Positions 1 through 12,669 of a DNA stretch of 64,000 nucleotides are shown here, piece after piece. Position numbers and translations under genes: made by a program. The DNA is from Sarcomyxa edulis (taxonomy: Eukaryota > Basidiomycota > Agaricomycetes > Agaricales > Mycenaceae): assembly GCA_009761415.1 (NCBI GenBank), contig QUOL01000012.1:759001-823000 (forward strand), read 5' to 3'. The notes beneath the pieces are model-generated. The model had not been told where the DNA came from. It ran no database searches and worked only from the letters and a program-made list of their open reading frames with translations. Positions within the stretch are counted from its first letter, which is position 1, and the number at the start of each line of letters is the position of its first letter.

Positions 1-227
1 TGCCAGTGTAATAAAGTTCAACGCAATGGCAGCAGAGGCAGAAATGGGTGGTGCTTACTAATGTAATTGACGGACTCGAGGAAACTCGTCTGGGTGGACA
101 AGTTCCAGCGACGGGCGTCCCACCAGTTCCTGGGGCTCGAAACCTGGGGGCAGAGTATATGAGGGCTGTTTGTCGGTATATATGGGTCTTGAGACTTACC
201 CAGCAAGTCGCTAACGGAGTCGGTCAT
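1..227 (-). CDS. PAS-domain protein, N-terminal part (runs off left edge)
   Basis: Two exons are visible, 200..227 and 59..143, joined by a GTAAGT...CAG intron; a second intron opens at 58 (GTAAGC) and its acceptor lies outside the window. The spliced start gives nine residues (MTDSVSDLL) and then a sequence with ELVGRPSLELVHPDE, the N-terminal half of a PAS fold. PAS domains sense light, redox state or ligands, or mediate dimerisation. The domain begins almost at the first residue, so this may be one of the short stand-alone PAS proteins of basidiomycetes or the start of a larger regulator. The rest of the gene is not in the window, so its output domain is unknown. Divergent from the TRM61 gene. 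Confidence 0.7.
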
Positions 228-924
228 GTAAATCCATCGCGCCTATGAAGATGAGGCCATCGTACGCTGATTGATTTGCATGAAAGACAAAATAAAGCCA
301 TACCTCCTGCGAAAAGTCAACAATGCCAACTGGAGCGCACCTAAGCTTAAATCAAACGGAAAAAACATGGGCCGAGACGTACTGAAGGAGACACACGGAG
401 GGCTGGTCGAGTCCATGAATGATAACGAGCCGAATTAGAAAGAGTGAGATGAGGTGAGGTGTAGAATCGAGAGAACGAAGAAGTCGGGAGTAAAAAGAAG
501 AGTAAAAGTGCTATAGATGGATGTAGAAAAGCAATAACGAGCTGAGCATAATACTTGTTTTCTTAGAGAGTTGCTGCAAAGATGTAGTCAAGACGCAGGA
601 ACGAAATAACGTTTTCACCGGGAAGCAAAGAACACAGAAACGCCGCGAACTTTTAGCGCCCAACAGCCAAAAACTCTCCTGCCTCAAGCTCGTCTTTCTT
701 ACTTGTATTCTACATTGTTCTCTTACCGGTAGGGTGTTCAGTAGCGTCGACAGATTTGACCCCATCCTGCTCAAAGTGACCGGAAGTTTTTCCCAAATCC
801 GACTATACCGAGATCTCTTGTTTCGCACCGAATCTGGTGTGATTACCTCGGATCTCTAATTTTTTTGCCTCCGTTTAGTGGCGGAATTTCAATCCTTTTT
901 CTTGCCATCATCCGCTCATTCGCT
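228..924. other. Intergenic, shared 5' region of the PAS gene and TRM61
   Basis: About 700 bases between two divergent starts. It must carry both promoters. I see no convincing TATA box and no further gene; the reading frames here have no recognisable content. Confidence 0.6.
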
Positions 925-2709
925 ATGTGGTCGACTGCTCGTGAAATCGCTGCCGGAGACGTGGTTATCGTCTGGCTGGTGAGTCCAAGTTTAGTTCTCT
1001 CGGTACGTCTACTGATGATGTGTTGTTAGACACGGGATGTTATTCAGCCCCTTGTCATCACACCAGGAAAAGACTTTAATAGCAAGTTCGGAGCGTATCG
1101 CCATTCAGACCTTATTGGGCTCCCATTCGGGTCCAAAGTGGGATCTCGCAATGGGAAAGGATTCATCCACATTCTTAGGCCAACACCAGAGCTATGGACC
1201 ATGGCATTACCCCATCGTACACAGATTCTGTACCTGGCCGACATTGCATTCATCACCTCATGGCTGGATATTCGACGAGGAAGTCGTGTAATTGAAGCAG
1301 GTGAGTACCAAGTTCCGGAACTCTCCTACTCTATAATTCTGCCATGGCATTGCCTCGAGTCTGGTCTGCCTCGAGTTTTCACGCGAGTTTGTTGGCCCAA
1401 AAAAGAAACGCCTGATGGAAATTCGGGTCACGTGATTTGCACTCCCATGTCTGGTCGATCTTTCCCCATTCGGTTCAGATTAGGGGCCACCTCATATAGA
1501 CCTCCATATAGACCTATATTTATCTCCTGATACCGACATGCTGATCCCCTCCTCTAGGTACGTAACATATCCATTCACCTCCCTCCCCCACATGTGAGCT
1601 ATTCATTCAAAATTTCACCTGAACAAGGTACTGGATCGGGATCTTTCTCCCATTCCGTCGCACGAACAATTGGCTCGTCTGGCCATCTTTGGTCTTATGA
1701 GTTCCATGAGGCCAGAGCTAACAAAGCGAAGTACGTGCATGTGCATATTTTCGTCATCTTTATCCAATATCTTTTTCTAGAGAAGAATTCTCTCGACATG
1801 GAATGTCAGATAGAGTGACCCTGACCCATCGAAATGTCTGCAAGGAGGGCTTCACTGTCGTCGACACAGCTGATTCCGGTACGTAACCTGGACGCTGTTC
1901 TGCTAGTACAGTTGATGCAACCATGTCTTCTAGTCTTTCTCGATCTGCCAGCGCCCTGGGACGCTGTGGAACATGCCAAAAAAGCTCTACGTGTAAGCTC
2001 ATTGGTGATTGATTATCTGATGTTCTACGGTTAACGAGATCAACAGAAAGATCGCACTACGCGTATCTGCTGCTTCAGTCCGTGTATGGAGCAAGTTTTA
2101 CGAACTGTGAATGCTTTGAATGACGCCGGCTTTTCCGGTATGTTCCATAACTCGCTGAAAGATATGTTACTGATGCTTGTCACAGAAATAACAATGTACG
2201 AAACGCTGCTGAGACCACATGAAGTGAACCCAGTCTCCGCCCCTCTGTCAATACGCGAAGTCAGCGAAAAGCTCAAAAAGGCGGAACAAAAAAGGGAAGA
2301 AAAACGTTTAAAACAAATCGCCAACGCACGACTGACCAAAGCCGAAACCCATGGGAAGCGTAAGCGGGATGGAAATACGGAGGACGAACTCGCCGACTTG
2401 GACGATGCTAGTGGCAGCAAAAGGGTCAAGACAGATGATGAAGATGGGACGCTACACCTACAATCTGATCTGCTACCGGGATCTTCAAAAGATCTTTTCA
2501 CTACACAGTTTACATCGGCTCCTCCCATCACCCCTCCGCAGGCGGCGTCGAGACTTAATGTTTCGAAAGCATTACCCGAGGTTCGTGGACACACTTCTTA
2601 CCTGACTTTTGCTTGTCTCCTCTGCCCGAAAGCCCTTGCGGGCACCCCCGAAGATCTCAGCTCCACCCTTTCATCCGAGTCTCAGGAGCATCCCCAAGTA
2701 ACAAACTAA
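925..2709 (+). CDS. TRM61: tRNA (adenine-N1-)-methyltransferase catalytic subunit TRM61/GCD14
   Basis: Catalytic subunit of the Trm6-Trm61 complex, which makes m1A58 in the T-loop of tRNAs, including initiator tRNA, in the nucleus. Seven exons: 925..978, 1030..1300, 1628..1730, 1781..1878, 1934..1992, 2047..2137, 2186..2709, giving 399 residues. Visible family features are the N-terminal beta module ([16 protein letters not shown]), the SAM-binding loop EAGTGSGS at residues 107-114, [27 protein letters not shown] and the C-terminal [11 protein letters not shown]. An acidic and lysine-rich linker of about 100 residues precedes the C-terminus, a usual variable stretch. Intron 2 is 327 nt, far longer than the others; the flanking residues are contiguous in the family, so it is a true intron. 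Start chosen because the family begins shortly before GD(V/L)VI. Confidence 0.95.
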
Positions 2710-2841
2710 GGTGAGTTTCAGATTCCCCAGATTCCGAACTGTCTGTTCATTATGCATTAGACAGCGCATAAGAAATAATAAAATTATGATATAAGTAGTA
2801 GCCGCGGTATATGTATTGAATATCAAACTCCTCGTCTATCG

Positions 2842-5800
2842 TCATTCTGCGACAGCGCGTTTGAACGCCAATTCCAGCTCCTTTTCCTCCTGTATCTGTG
2901 CTTGGCTCTTCGGGACACGAGACCGAAGGACCCTCGTGGTAGTAGGGATTACGACAGCTGGTTTTGTTCTTGTTCGTTTCGTCGGGGAGGAATCGCTCTC
3001 CTGACTTGGATTCGTCTCGTTTTGGTCACTTCGCGCTCTCTTTCTGCGAGGTGTAGGTCGAGCACTTGTAGGTTGAGCTTTCTCCTGTTTTCTACCGTTC
3101 TCGACGATCACTTTTGACGTTGCCGGTATTTTTATCGTGGTGCGGTTATTCGTACCCGGTAACGGTGGCGTCGATGGACGATAGTTATCAAACTCTTCAT
3201 CGCCTGCCGTCGAGTTGCCAGCTTTAACGACCCCACGCTCCCGCGCTGCATCCTCGGCCAGCTCTCGCATGGTTTTGGGCGCAAAGGTGGCGCTCTCACG
3301 GAAGTCAGGAATAACCTCCTCCTCCATCTCCGCATCCGAGTCCACATCCATCGTTTCTAGGCTGTACGGCATTCTGGCTTCTTGGTCGAGGTCCTCTCGG
3401 CCATCCTTCTCCGCTGTCGTAGTGGGAGGAAGTGCCGCCACAGTGGCGGGTATCCCAGCCACTATGTCCTGGTACTGATAGTGAGGCAAGTGAAATGCCT
3501 CTACGACATCATCCGCTCCGAGGATAAATCCAGCACCATCTTGGGTAAGATCTTGAGGAGCGTCAACCTGAGATAATGGACATAAGAGCGATCAATCAAA
3601 CTGAAAATTTCTTCGGGCATATGGAGATGTTTGGAGTCACTGACTTCGAGAACTTTGGCACCATCCGGGTTTACCTTGGTCCCGTTCCCATTGGACTGGC
3701 CCTCGTACTCGGGTTTGTTGGCGTACTGCTCTTGGAGCCTTTTTCGAATTCTGAGTCCATGGACCAACCGCGTCCACCGTTTGATAACACGTTCTTCCCG
3801 TTTAGTCTTCGCCTGTTCCTCGGCCTCTTGTTCCGCTTCCCAGTAAGCCTACAAACCCAAAAGGACGGAATAAATGAGTCGAATCAATAAAAAGGGTAGG
3901 TTTGATCTCAATGTGAGAGTCCCACCTCTAGTAAGACAGTTTCATTTTCGGCTGCAATCACTACACCCTCAATGACAGGGAAGGCTCTCCGCTTCTTGAA
4001 GTCGAATCCCGTCTGTTAATTGATTTCAGAATTGTCATCCGCGTGTAGAGTCGGCGTTAAACACAACGACATACCACAGCTTCGGCGTGATCAAGCCCTA
4101 ACTTTCGAGCGATTTTTGCGACACCTTTGACTAAAGATCATCAAAGTCAGTGGTACGAAGAGGCACAAAGAGGCACGAAGGCGAAGCAGCAAGAGCGGCT
4201 TACAGGGAACATGTACAGCGCCTTGCGGTAGCATTGACGGAACATATAGATCGATATTTCCGAAATTGTTCTTTGGAACTTTGCCCTGGATTGGCGGAAT
4301 GAATGGGGTCGTAAACATAGAGTGTCAATGCATATAATGAGCTTCTAGCACTCACATTGATAACGGGGTCGGGGACATAAGGTTCTGTCTGACTCCGGGC
4401 ATACAATCCTTGAAGGAGCTCCTCCGCTCCTCCTTCACGGCTCGTCCCCGCGCCTGCAGACTCTTCCTCTCTATCTCTCCTCTCCTCTCTGAGGACTTCG
4501 ATCTCCCTCATCTTTCCAATGGTACCGATTCTCGCTTTGATGAACTTCATGGCTTGACATCCCGCCTTGATTACCCTACCATCTTTTCTCATCCAATTCT
4601 CCGCCGTCTTGAGATCAACAACGGAGGAGCGCGGGTATACTGGCTCTCCTCGGAACTTGCCTAATTCTTGGGTGATTGGGGGTGGCGGATATATAGTCTG
4701 TGTTTGCTTCAAGTGTCGGGTGAGGACGTACCTGTATGTATCGAATATACAATGAATAAATCATAGTTAACGATTGGGATACGACGAAGAAATGTCAAAG
4801 AACGTACAAGGGATGGTCCTTGAATCCAGAGATTGTCGTCGGCATGCCTTCCGTCATCTGATTCGATTCCAATTCTTCGTCTTCGACATCGTCCCTGTGC
4901 TGTAATCGAGAACAACCATAGATATACGAGATCTGGGAAGATGCACGTAGGACATACCAGTCTGTAAGGTCTCGTGACGGTTCCCAAGACCTTCCCCCAC
5001 CAATCCCTTCGTCCCCTTCCTCCACTACCACCAAACGTACTACTTCCACCCTGAGCTTTCTCCACCTTAGCTCCATATTCTCGAGCGTACCGCCGCGTAA
5101 CGTCCCTCGCATACCCATCCTCTTCAAACGCAAGTACATACAGCATCCTGTTCTCCTCTTTGATCCTTCTCTGCGTCTTCTTTCCTTGAACTTGAACTTG
5201 AGCATATGGGTGCGGATAGATAGCAGATCCTGGCTGCGCCGATGAAGAGGCTGTATTGGCAATGGGGGTGGGATCGAAGACTCTGCGTTTATTGACGATA
5301 CCTCGGATGGGGTCAACCGGGAACCATTTAGCATCAGGACGGGAGAACACTTCGGTCCAAAAAACGGGCGGAGTGGTTGTTGGATCTGGTGATTCTGAAA
5401 AGAGTGTCAACGCGTGATTCGAGTACGATCCATTGGACATACCAAGCCTCTGAGACCGTATCACGGACCCTTCTCTGGAAGTCGAAGTCGTAGGAGTGCC
5501 ATTGCCGAGCACGTTGCCCTTGCTTTTCGTCTTGCGTAAATGAACGATTGGTTTGGGTTTAGCCTTCTCTTTGCCCTTCGCCTTTTCGCTCTTCTCTATC
5601 GTCTCGCCACCATCCAAACGCTGCCCTTGTCCTACAAATGCTTTAGCCTTTCCTTTCCCTTTAGGGTCAAGACCTGGAACAGAAGGCGTAGGTGAATCGG
5701 GACGGTCTACCTCCATGTCCTCGCTCTCTTGTTTTGCCTTTCCTTTTCCCTTTGGTTTCTTGTCATACTTCGGTTTGGGTTTCCCTACACCAGTTTGCCA

Positions 5801-6615
5801 TGGTACACTTTGTAAACTGACCACCAACCTTGTAGGAATACCGAGCGCTCTGCATAGCGCAGTGAACAGCTGAGCACTGACGTCTCTAGACCCGGTCTGC
5901 ATCAGGGCGTGTTTCATGAGACTTTTCGAGGTTCGTATTGTTTCTCCCTCGTCGTCATCCAAAATGACGCGTATTGACTCCAAGTCAAGAGCAGATCCTG
6001 CGTCGGGTCCTTGAGACGCGACGACGCCTCGAGAGGCAAGTCCTTCTTGGACTTCATCGAACGTACGGCTGCGGATATGACCCTCATAGTTCACCTCGAA
6101 GAATGAATCGGTCCACCACTCCGTGAGACGCGTTACTGCAGCTTCGAAAAGTCGCCCGCGTTGGTTCTGGTCGGGTACTTTGGACTTGTGGATCGTTGCA
6201 AAGGCATTTTGCAAAGACAGAGGAGTCAGAGAAAGAAGACGGGCCTGCAGAGACCGTTTGCAAGAGCGTTAGGTCGATGGGTATATTGCACTACTTACAT
6301 GGAGTAATGGATCGTTTATCCATCTGTTGCGAATGGATGCATTGGCGACAAGGCATACAGTATGAATCTTGTGACAATCTATACGGACCAAACGTTCTGC
6401 ATGAGAGATTCCTTTTTTCCTATCAAAGTAGTGAGTTCCAGATGAACGAAAGAGCCAAATTAGCGAACATACTTGTTAGGAGTGGTCTGGGTAGGACGAG
6501 CTTTGAGGGTGATCTCAAGATGTTGTGCCTGAGGAACTTGTACTTCTTCCCAGTCAAACTCGTCGTCGCTGTCTCCGCCGATGAGGGAGCTACTCCCTTG
6601 GGCGGGAGAATCCAT
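2842..6615 (-). CDS. RAD4: DNA repair protein Rad4/XPC
   Basis: Lesion-recognition factor of nucleotide excision repair; it binds distorted DNA with Rad23 and recruits TFIIH in the nucleus. Eleven exons: 6615..6473, 6419..6299, 6244..5443, 5394..4958, 4899..4808, 4731..4356, 4285..4204, 4130..4075, 4012..3926, 3848..3645, 3567..2842; 1,041 residues. Visible in order: acidic N-terminus (DSDDEFDWEEV), IHTVCLVANASIRNRWIND, a transglutaminase-like fold (CRALGIPTRLVVSLQSVPW near residue 210, then FWTEVFSRPDAKWFPVDP near 365) interrupted by a Lys/Ser-rich linker, then BHD1 (from about 530), BHD2 (NFGNIDLYVPSMLPQGAVHVP, about 660) and BHD3 (KGVAKIARKLGLDHAEAV to VIEGVVIA). The C-terminal 200 residues are acidic/basic and disordered. 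Start is the ATG just before the acidic block; a farther upstream ATG (6808) cannot be spliced in frame. Convergent with TRM61, divergent from the kinase. Confidence 0.93.
5395..5442 (-). other. 48-nt in-frame, stop-free intron in RAD4
   Basis: GTATGT donor and TTTTCAG acceptor bound 48 nt that hold no stop and are a multiple of three. Removing it joins QRL to ESPDP. Retention would insert 16 residues without disturbing the frame. Confidence 0.7.
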
Positions 6616-6806
6616 GCAATTCTATGTATGTAGTATTGATGCAGTACTTACACACATCATTGATAGAGTGACTCAAAGATATCGTGGGAACCGTTTGCTC
6701 ATTAGTCGGGTCCGACTCGGAGCAGCCTCCCTCCTCAAACCCCTTTTGAGTCTTGACCCTCTCGAAATGCTGCATCTCTGCTTCCACTCTCATTCCTTGT
6801 GACTCC

Positions 6807-8107
6807 ATGTCGCAGCTGAGATATCAGCTCCCTTCATACGGTGAAACACCTGACCTAGGATCAGGCGCGTATGCGAGTCCTCCAAATCCCTATTTTGTAT
6901 CGTCATCTGAACAAAATACAGAGCATTGTCATCAAGGCCACCGAGATAGGAACCGATAAAACCGTGGCTATAAAGGCCTCGCGTGTCTCGAAGAGAGTGA
7001 AACGACCCATCCTACAACACGAAGTTCGTCTGCTCCAACTACTGAGTGGCCATCGCGCCATTCCCGCTGTCTATGGATATGGCCACCTGGAACATTTTGA
7101 ATACATGTCGATGGAACTTCTAGGCTTGAGCATAGCAGACCAACAGAAGAAGCATGGTGCTGCTCTGATGGTGAAGACCGTCATTCGAATTGTTGATCAA
7201 GCAGTGCGTCGACTACACTTCTTGCATTCTCGTAGATTATTTATTCATTCGGAATCGTGCACTTAGCTCGCGGGGTTGAAGCACATACACTCGCTTGGCA
7301 TTGTTCATTGCGATATGAAGCCCGAGAACATTCTTTGCGCATTCGACGAATCGACCATCAAAATCGTTGACTTCGGGATCTCCAAACTTTTTTCACATGG
7401 CCATCCCAGCAAATATGATCCATTCAAAGACCGCCGTGGTATCATTGGATCTCTCTACTGGACAAGTTTGAATTCCCATAATGGAATAGGTCAGTGTTCC
7501 CATGTTTTTGTAGCTCAGTCTGAGTTATAATCTACGTCTTACAGAACTCTCTCCGCGAGATGACGTGGAATCATTGGCTTATACTGCTCTCTTTCTTCTC
7601 CGTGGAAACTTACCTTGGAAACCTCGTCCACCATCAGAGACTCAACTGCGCTCGCAAGAAATCACTCGCCTCATGAAATCAAGCTGCTCTAGCGAAGAAC
7701 TATCCGAAGGCTTTCCGCCCGAATTCGGGACTCTCCTCACCTCAAGTCGGTCGCTAGAATTCAATCAACTTCCCGACCACGAATCGTCTCGATACCTGTT
7801 TGCGACTCTGGCCGAGAGCATGGGCGGACCTTTCAGCGGACCACTCGACTGGACACCTTGCTATCCCAAGAACATCCGCTATTTTACTGATATACCTGTC
7901 GTCGATATACCTGATGATGTCGACATCGAGCCTGAGCCTGAAGACATCGACATAGGCGAGAATAGTTACTATGGGATGGATCTTGACTCGTGGGTGCTTC
8001 ATGGGGAAAGAGACAAAGATTTGACTCTACCTGCGGACCTAGAGGCTGAACTGGATAGTCGTACGCCTCTCATTGTAGAAGTAGTCTTGCCTAAAACTGT
8101 GTTCTAA
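6807..8107 (+). CDS. CK1-like serine/threonine protein kinase
   Basis: Four exons: 6807..6868, 6924..7203, 7267..7489, 7545..8107; 375 residues. Kinase landmarks: glycine loop LGSGA (17-21), catalytic lysine in VAIKAS (K38), helix-C glutamate in HEVRLLQLL, catalytic loop VHCDMKPEN (127-135), DFG (149-151), and the CK1-type segment GSLYWTSLNSH ... RDDVESLAY ... RGNLPW in place of an APE motif. The HRD arginine is Cys, as happens in divergent members of this family. The C-terminal 130 residues are acidic (repeated E/D-P blocks) and unlike CK1 tails. Probably a member of an Agaricomycete-specific kinase expansion; substrate unknown. The start ATG lies 191 nt from the RAD4 start on the other strand, so the two share a compact divergent promoter. 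Confidence 0.85.
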
Positions 8108-8965
8108 ACCTTGTTGTGATGAGCCTTACAAGATTCATTATGATCACAGCCAAATCCTTCATTCGCAAAGCAGAATACACGATCTACACAAGTATCACAT
8201 CGATCAAGAGAAAGAGAAGAGGAAAGAGAAAGATGTTTGCCTCACATACTACTCATAAATCCGGCACTGTCCTTGCAGCGGAAAGAGTCCCCACAGAGGC
8301 CGTATAAAGAAACCACTCTTACGTTTTTTCAGTGTTGCCTCTCAGTGGAAAAACACAGATAGCTGCCAGATTGATCCGCGGGAGTCATCACCAGCGTAGT
8401 ACTGGTTCATCCCGCTTCGTCCCAACCTATTGCAACTATCCCGTCTACCTTCCCGAGGTGAGATATGCCAGGAGGCAGCCTTCGGGAAGGTAGAGCGGTT
8501 GAGGCGGTCCCACATCCCAACGTCGAAGATCAAGGATTGAGATAATGAGTGGAAGAAGAGGTCATGAAAAAAATACCATTTAACAGAATATATTGCATCA
8601 TTTAATTTGAGTTGTATCGTTGCATATGGATGGAACAAGAAAGGACCAAGAGAAAGGAAAGACCGATGATAGCCCAAGAGGCATAGAGAGAGTAACATAA
8701 CACCTTGGTAAGCCCAAGGAGTTGGATGAGGGATCGTAGCAAGTCGAAAATCATATAATAATGAGGTCGATAATGATGTCAGGGTGAAAGGGGGGAACCG
8801 CGTTGAAACGGTCATGAGATTATGTACTGATGAGTCCAAACGTCGAGGGAGCGAGAGGGCAGGCTGTACATTATACACTGCTGCTGACTTGAGGCCCCGA
8901 ACCAAGCCAGCTAACGATTAACATTTTGATGAAGGAAAGTGGGCAGCAGCATCGTCTCGCTTGTT
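8108..8965. other. Intergenic between convergent genes
   Basis: 3' flanks of the kinase and of the FYR gene. A 187-codon open frame on the minus strand (8342..8905) has no recognisable content and lies where the 3' UTR of either gene would be. Nothing else seen. Confidence 0.5.
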
Positions 8966-11900
8966 TCACTCCGCTCCGCCTGTCCCGCTACCGTTACTGT
9001 TAGGTGCTGCACCAGGGGCCGGATAGGCATTCATGATGCTCGCAAACGTAGGCGGGACAGAAGGAGGGGAAGCGGATGTAGTAGGCGTATTAGCGTTCGC
9101 CAGATACGGTGAATTATGGCTTTGTGACTGAGAACGCGAACTCGAACGGGTCTGACGAGTGGTGACAGGAGGTGATTGGGAATTATGTCCCTGACCGGGC
9201 GAGTTCTCTCCAAGAACCGGATAAGGGTTTTTCTTGGGTGGAGGCTGATATTCTTGGATGTTCAACGTCTCTGAGGTAGTTGGAGGAGGAAGGAATATCT
9301 GCGTCACACCCGGCTGGACGGACTTTTCAGACTGAGCAGCAGACGAGGAAGTAGAAGCCGAGTTGGATCCAGACGCCTGCGACTGCGTTGCTTGCTGGGG
9401 TGGAGGCTGCTGGGCTTTCTGTTGCTGATACTGCTGCTGCTTTGGCGGCGGAGCATGACGAGGAAGGGTAGGTGTCTGATGTTGTGTATACGCCGGGTAA
9501 TGAGCCAACCCCCTTGGCGAATCAGGATTCGCAGCATCTCTTTTCAGCTTTTCGCGCTCGGAGGGGTAATACGCGCCTATAGGCATCGACGCATCGTACT
9601 CTTCCGGAAGCGCAGGTATAACAGCAGCATGTCTTCCTCCAAGCGGTCTAACAATAATAAAAACAAATCGCGTCAGAAAAAAAATTCAACGGGTGTGAAA
9701 AAGGAAGGGTATATGCTCACCCTCCCTCAACAAAGTTCTGCCACACGTAATCTCTAAGTCTATCAGCGTTGGGAAGCTCTTGGATGAGATGCTTGATAGT
9801 ATTTTGTCCCAACCCAAAGAAGTCGGGCCCGGAAACAGAGTTCGAATGTTGCCGATTACGAATGGAGTTGGCTTGCTTCACGATACTGGACCATGCACCT
9901 GTAGCCGTCCCAGCGATGACCGGACGATCAGGAACATCCGACGGAACGATTTGGAACTTGGGTCCATCGCCACCATCAAGGATCGTGCAGTGATACACGA
10001 CCTCGACGGTAGGATCCACCGTCGAGAGGTAACGTCTACAAGAGCGCATATACTCAGCATGATAACCCTTGAACGACAGAAAAAGGGCTGAAGCAACACA
10101 TACCTAGTAACCTCATACCCAACCGGGAAAATATACCTCTCCGTATGGAAATGCTCCCTCATACACACATCGCCCAGACATATAACAGTCATAATACCCA
10201 CATTCAACGGCAACATCGGTTTCCCTTTCTTATCTCTGGGAACCATTGGGATGCTGAAGCTCTTTGTAGTCACCGTATGAGCCTTGAGGCGCTTAGGCTT
10301 CGCATGGCGCTGCACCTCCGAAGGAGGCCGTTGTGAACTGGGAGGAACGAAACCAGTAATCGGCGCATACATCGCACTAGGTCCTGGAATAGGCCCAGCA
10401 CCGAGAGGATGGTAGGGGTAATAGGGATTCGGGTAATGAGGGTAGGTAGGCGTGGTAGGAGATGCACCAATAGGATAATACTGAGAATAAGGATTGACGG
10501 TGGTCGAGGGCATGGTATAAGCAGTAGCGATTGGAGTCGTGCTAGTCGTTGCAGATTTATTCGCACCCGACGCTGCTTTATCAGAAGTCCCCGGAGTCGT
10601 GGTGGTGTTTTCCTTCGAATTTGTGGTCGCAGTTGTGACTTTCGTGCTGGGGGGGCCGCGGAGTGCGGGATCGATGAGCATATCTATATCATCCTCCACA
10701 GGAGGTGCAGATGAACTAGCCTTGACATTGTCAATTTGAGGCATAGCAGTCGTCGTAGTCGTAGTCGTTTGAGTCGACGATGGCGCTGCTGCTGATGCTG
10801 GAGTCACCGTCACCGGTGCTGGAGTCGGAGTCGGTGCCGGTGCCGGCGCCGAAATTACCACGGGCGCTTGGGGGGCAGTAGGTGTAGCCGGCTCAGGCGC
10901 AGTGGGAGCAGGTTCTGCGACTGGCGATGGCACTGATACGGGAGGCGGAGTGGGAATAGCGACAGGTGTTGCTGCAGCTGCTGGTGGAGTAGGCGTTGCC
11001 TCCTTTTGCGCTGGCGAAGGAGCAGTGACCGGTGAAGGAGCAGAAATAGGAGGAGGGGGAGTAGAAGCAGAAACAGGCGATGGCGCGTTAACGATCACGG
11101 GAGTATTACTGGATTGCTCGTTTCGAAAAACGACAGGACTCTTGCTTTCTTGGCGATTCGGCGTAGCACTTTTCCTTTCCTTGCGAGCCGACGTGACACT
11201 GTCGCTGCTTTCACTTCTTTTCCTTTTGGTTGTGGGGACAGGGCTGGCACTGGTGCGAGTAACCGGAGGTGTGGGGATGACACCTTCCATTCTCAACGGA
11301 AAAGTTGGGCTGGTGGTTCCGGAATTTGTCGAATTAGAGTTCGAGTTTGAGGTACCATGACTGTGACTATGATCGTGACTATTTCCATTACTGTGACTGT
11401 GACCGCGGTGGCTGTGGCCACGCTGACTCGAGGGTGTGGTGTTTCGATAATAGTTGTTGGTGGGCGGGGGTGGTGTATATTCGGGCTCAGGGTCCATATC
11501 CATACCAGGAGGCGAGGGGTGATCGTTATCAACCGCCATACCGACTGGGGATTCAGAACGTGGCTGATGTGATGGCTGTGGGGGAAGCTGTTGTTGATGC
11601 TGCCTGTCTAGTTGCTGCTGAAAATGGGGAGGGGGCGGGGGAGGAGGGTGTGTATACGAGTGGGGATGAGATTGTGTGCTTGGGAGAGGAGATTGCGAAT
11701 TAGAATGACTGTGTCGGTTGGACGAAGACGAAGCCACTGCATTATGAGTGACGGGGGAATGCAAAGGCGAAATCGGAGATCCGGAAGGAGGTGCAGGAGG
11801 TTTGATACGCAACCTGGTACCCGAGCTCGAGACCAATGGCGGAGCAGGTCCCGAGTGCGGTGACCCTTGAACACCAGGCCCAACATATTGCGGTGAGGGA

Positions 11901-12669
11901 GAGTATGTCAAGAGAGGTGAACGTTCCGGAACGACTTCTTTGCCCTTGTGGGTGGCATTGGCGTGCTGCTGCGACGACCTGCCTCTACGAAGAGATCCAC
12001 GAGCTTCTTCCTCTAACCTCTCCCTACGCTCCTGCTCTTCTCGTTGACGCGCCAAAGGACCGACGTGTCGTGATGTGAGGAGAGGATCGATATCGGCGTC
12101 TGCATCATTTTCTTCAACTGCTTGGCGGAGATTAGATACGAAGGAAGAACGAGCACGAGCATCGAGGAGAGTGCGTGGAAACGCACTCGATGAGGAGATA
12201 GGCAGGGGTGATGCACCATTAGTTTTGACCGCTGGTTGTGCCTCGAGCTCGATTATACGATCCAGAAGGACACTAGTGTCGAGTGTTCATTGAGAGGATT
12301 AAGAAAAAGATGGACGAGAGTGAACGTACTTTCTCTCTTCTCTCATTCTGACGTTGCGTTCGCCGGATCGTTGTAGCTCCATGGTCGTTTCCTTGTGTTT
12401 CTAACATGCGTCAATATTGTCGTCGTCAGACCAAGCTCCTTCTCTCTTTATTGTGAAAGAAAAAGAGTGGGAGTGAGACTGACCTCTTCGAGTTCAAAGA
12501 AACGTCTCTTGAGTTTACGATATTTTTCAGCGATATCTGAATTATCTTTTGATTTTCCTTGAGAGGAAGCATGAGAAGACGAGGATAAAGGGGCCGGGAC
12601 AGGCGGAGGGCCCATGACAATGTCTGGAGGTGGACCCATAACATTAGAGGTAGAGCGACGACGGCTCAT
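8966..12669 (-). CDS. FYRN/FYRC-domain chromatin-associated protein (TBRG1-like)
   Basis: Five exons: 12669..12484, 12400..12330, 12272..10104, 10035..9721, 9647..8966; 1,140 residues. The N-terminus has a coiled coil (IAEKYRKLKRRFFELEEKH, then LLDRIIELEAQ) as in TBRG1-type proteins. Residues about 150-740 are Pro/Ser/Thr/His-rich with His-Ser runs and long PAP(T)P tracts, surely disordered. Near residues 770-915 sit an FYRN domain (MREHFHTERYIFPVGYEVTRRY) and an FYRC domain (FQIVPSDVPD ... GTATGAWSSIV ... FFGLG ... LIQELPNADRLRDYVWQNF). The tail is Gln/Pro/Ser-rich. FYR pairs form one folded module in chromatin regulators such as MLL-type proteins and TBRG1; a role in a histone-modifying or remodelling complex is inferred. 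No catalytic domain is present. An upstream in-frame ATG at 12735 exists, but MSRRRS at 12669 is the more natural start. Confidence 0.85.

Noticed and set aside
6590..6808. Upstream ATG at 6808 as the start of RAD4
   Set aside because: Its frame cannot be spliced to the conserved acidic N-terminus: either a stop appears at once or the frame is wrong.
8342..8905. 187-codon open frame on the minus strand between the kinase and FYR genes
   Set aside because: No domain, no splice context, and it lies in the 3' flank of convergent genes; likely chance.
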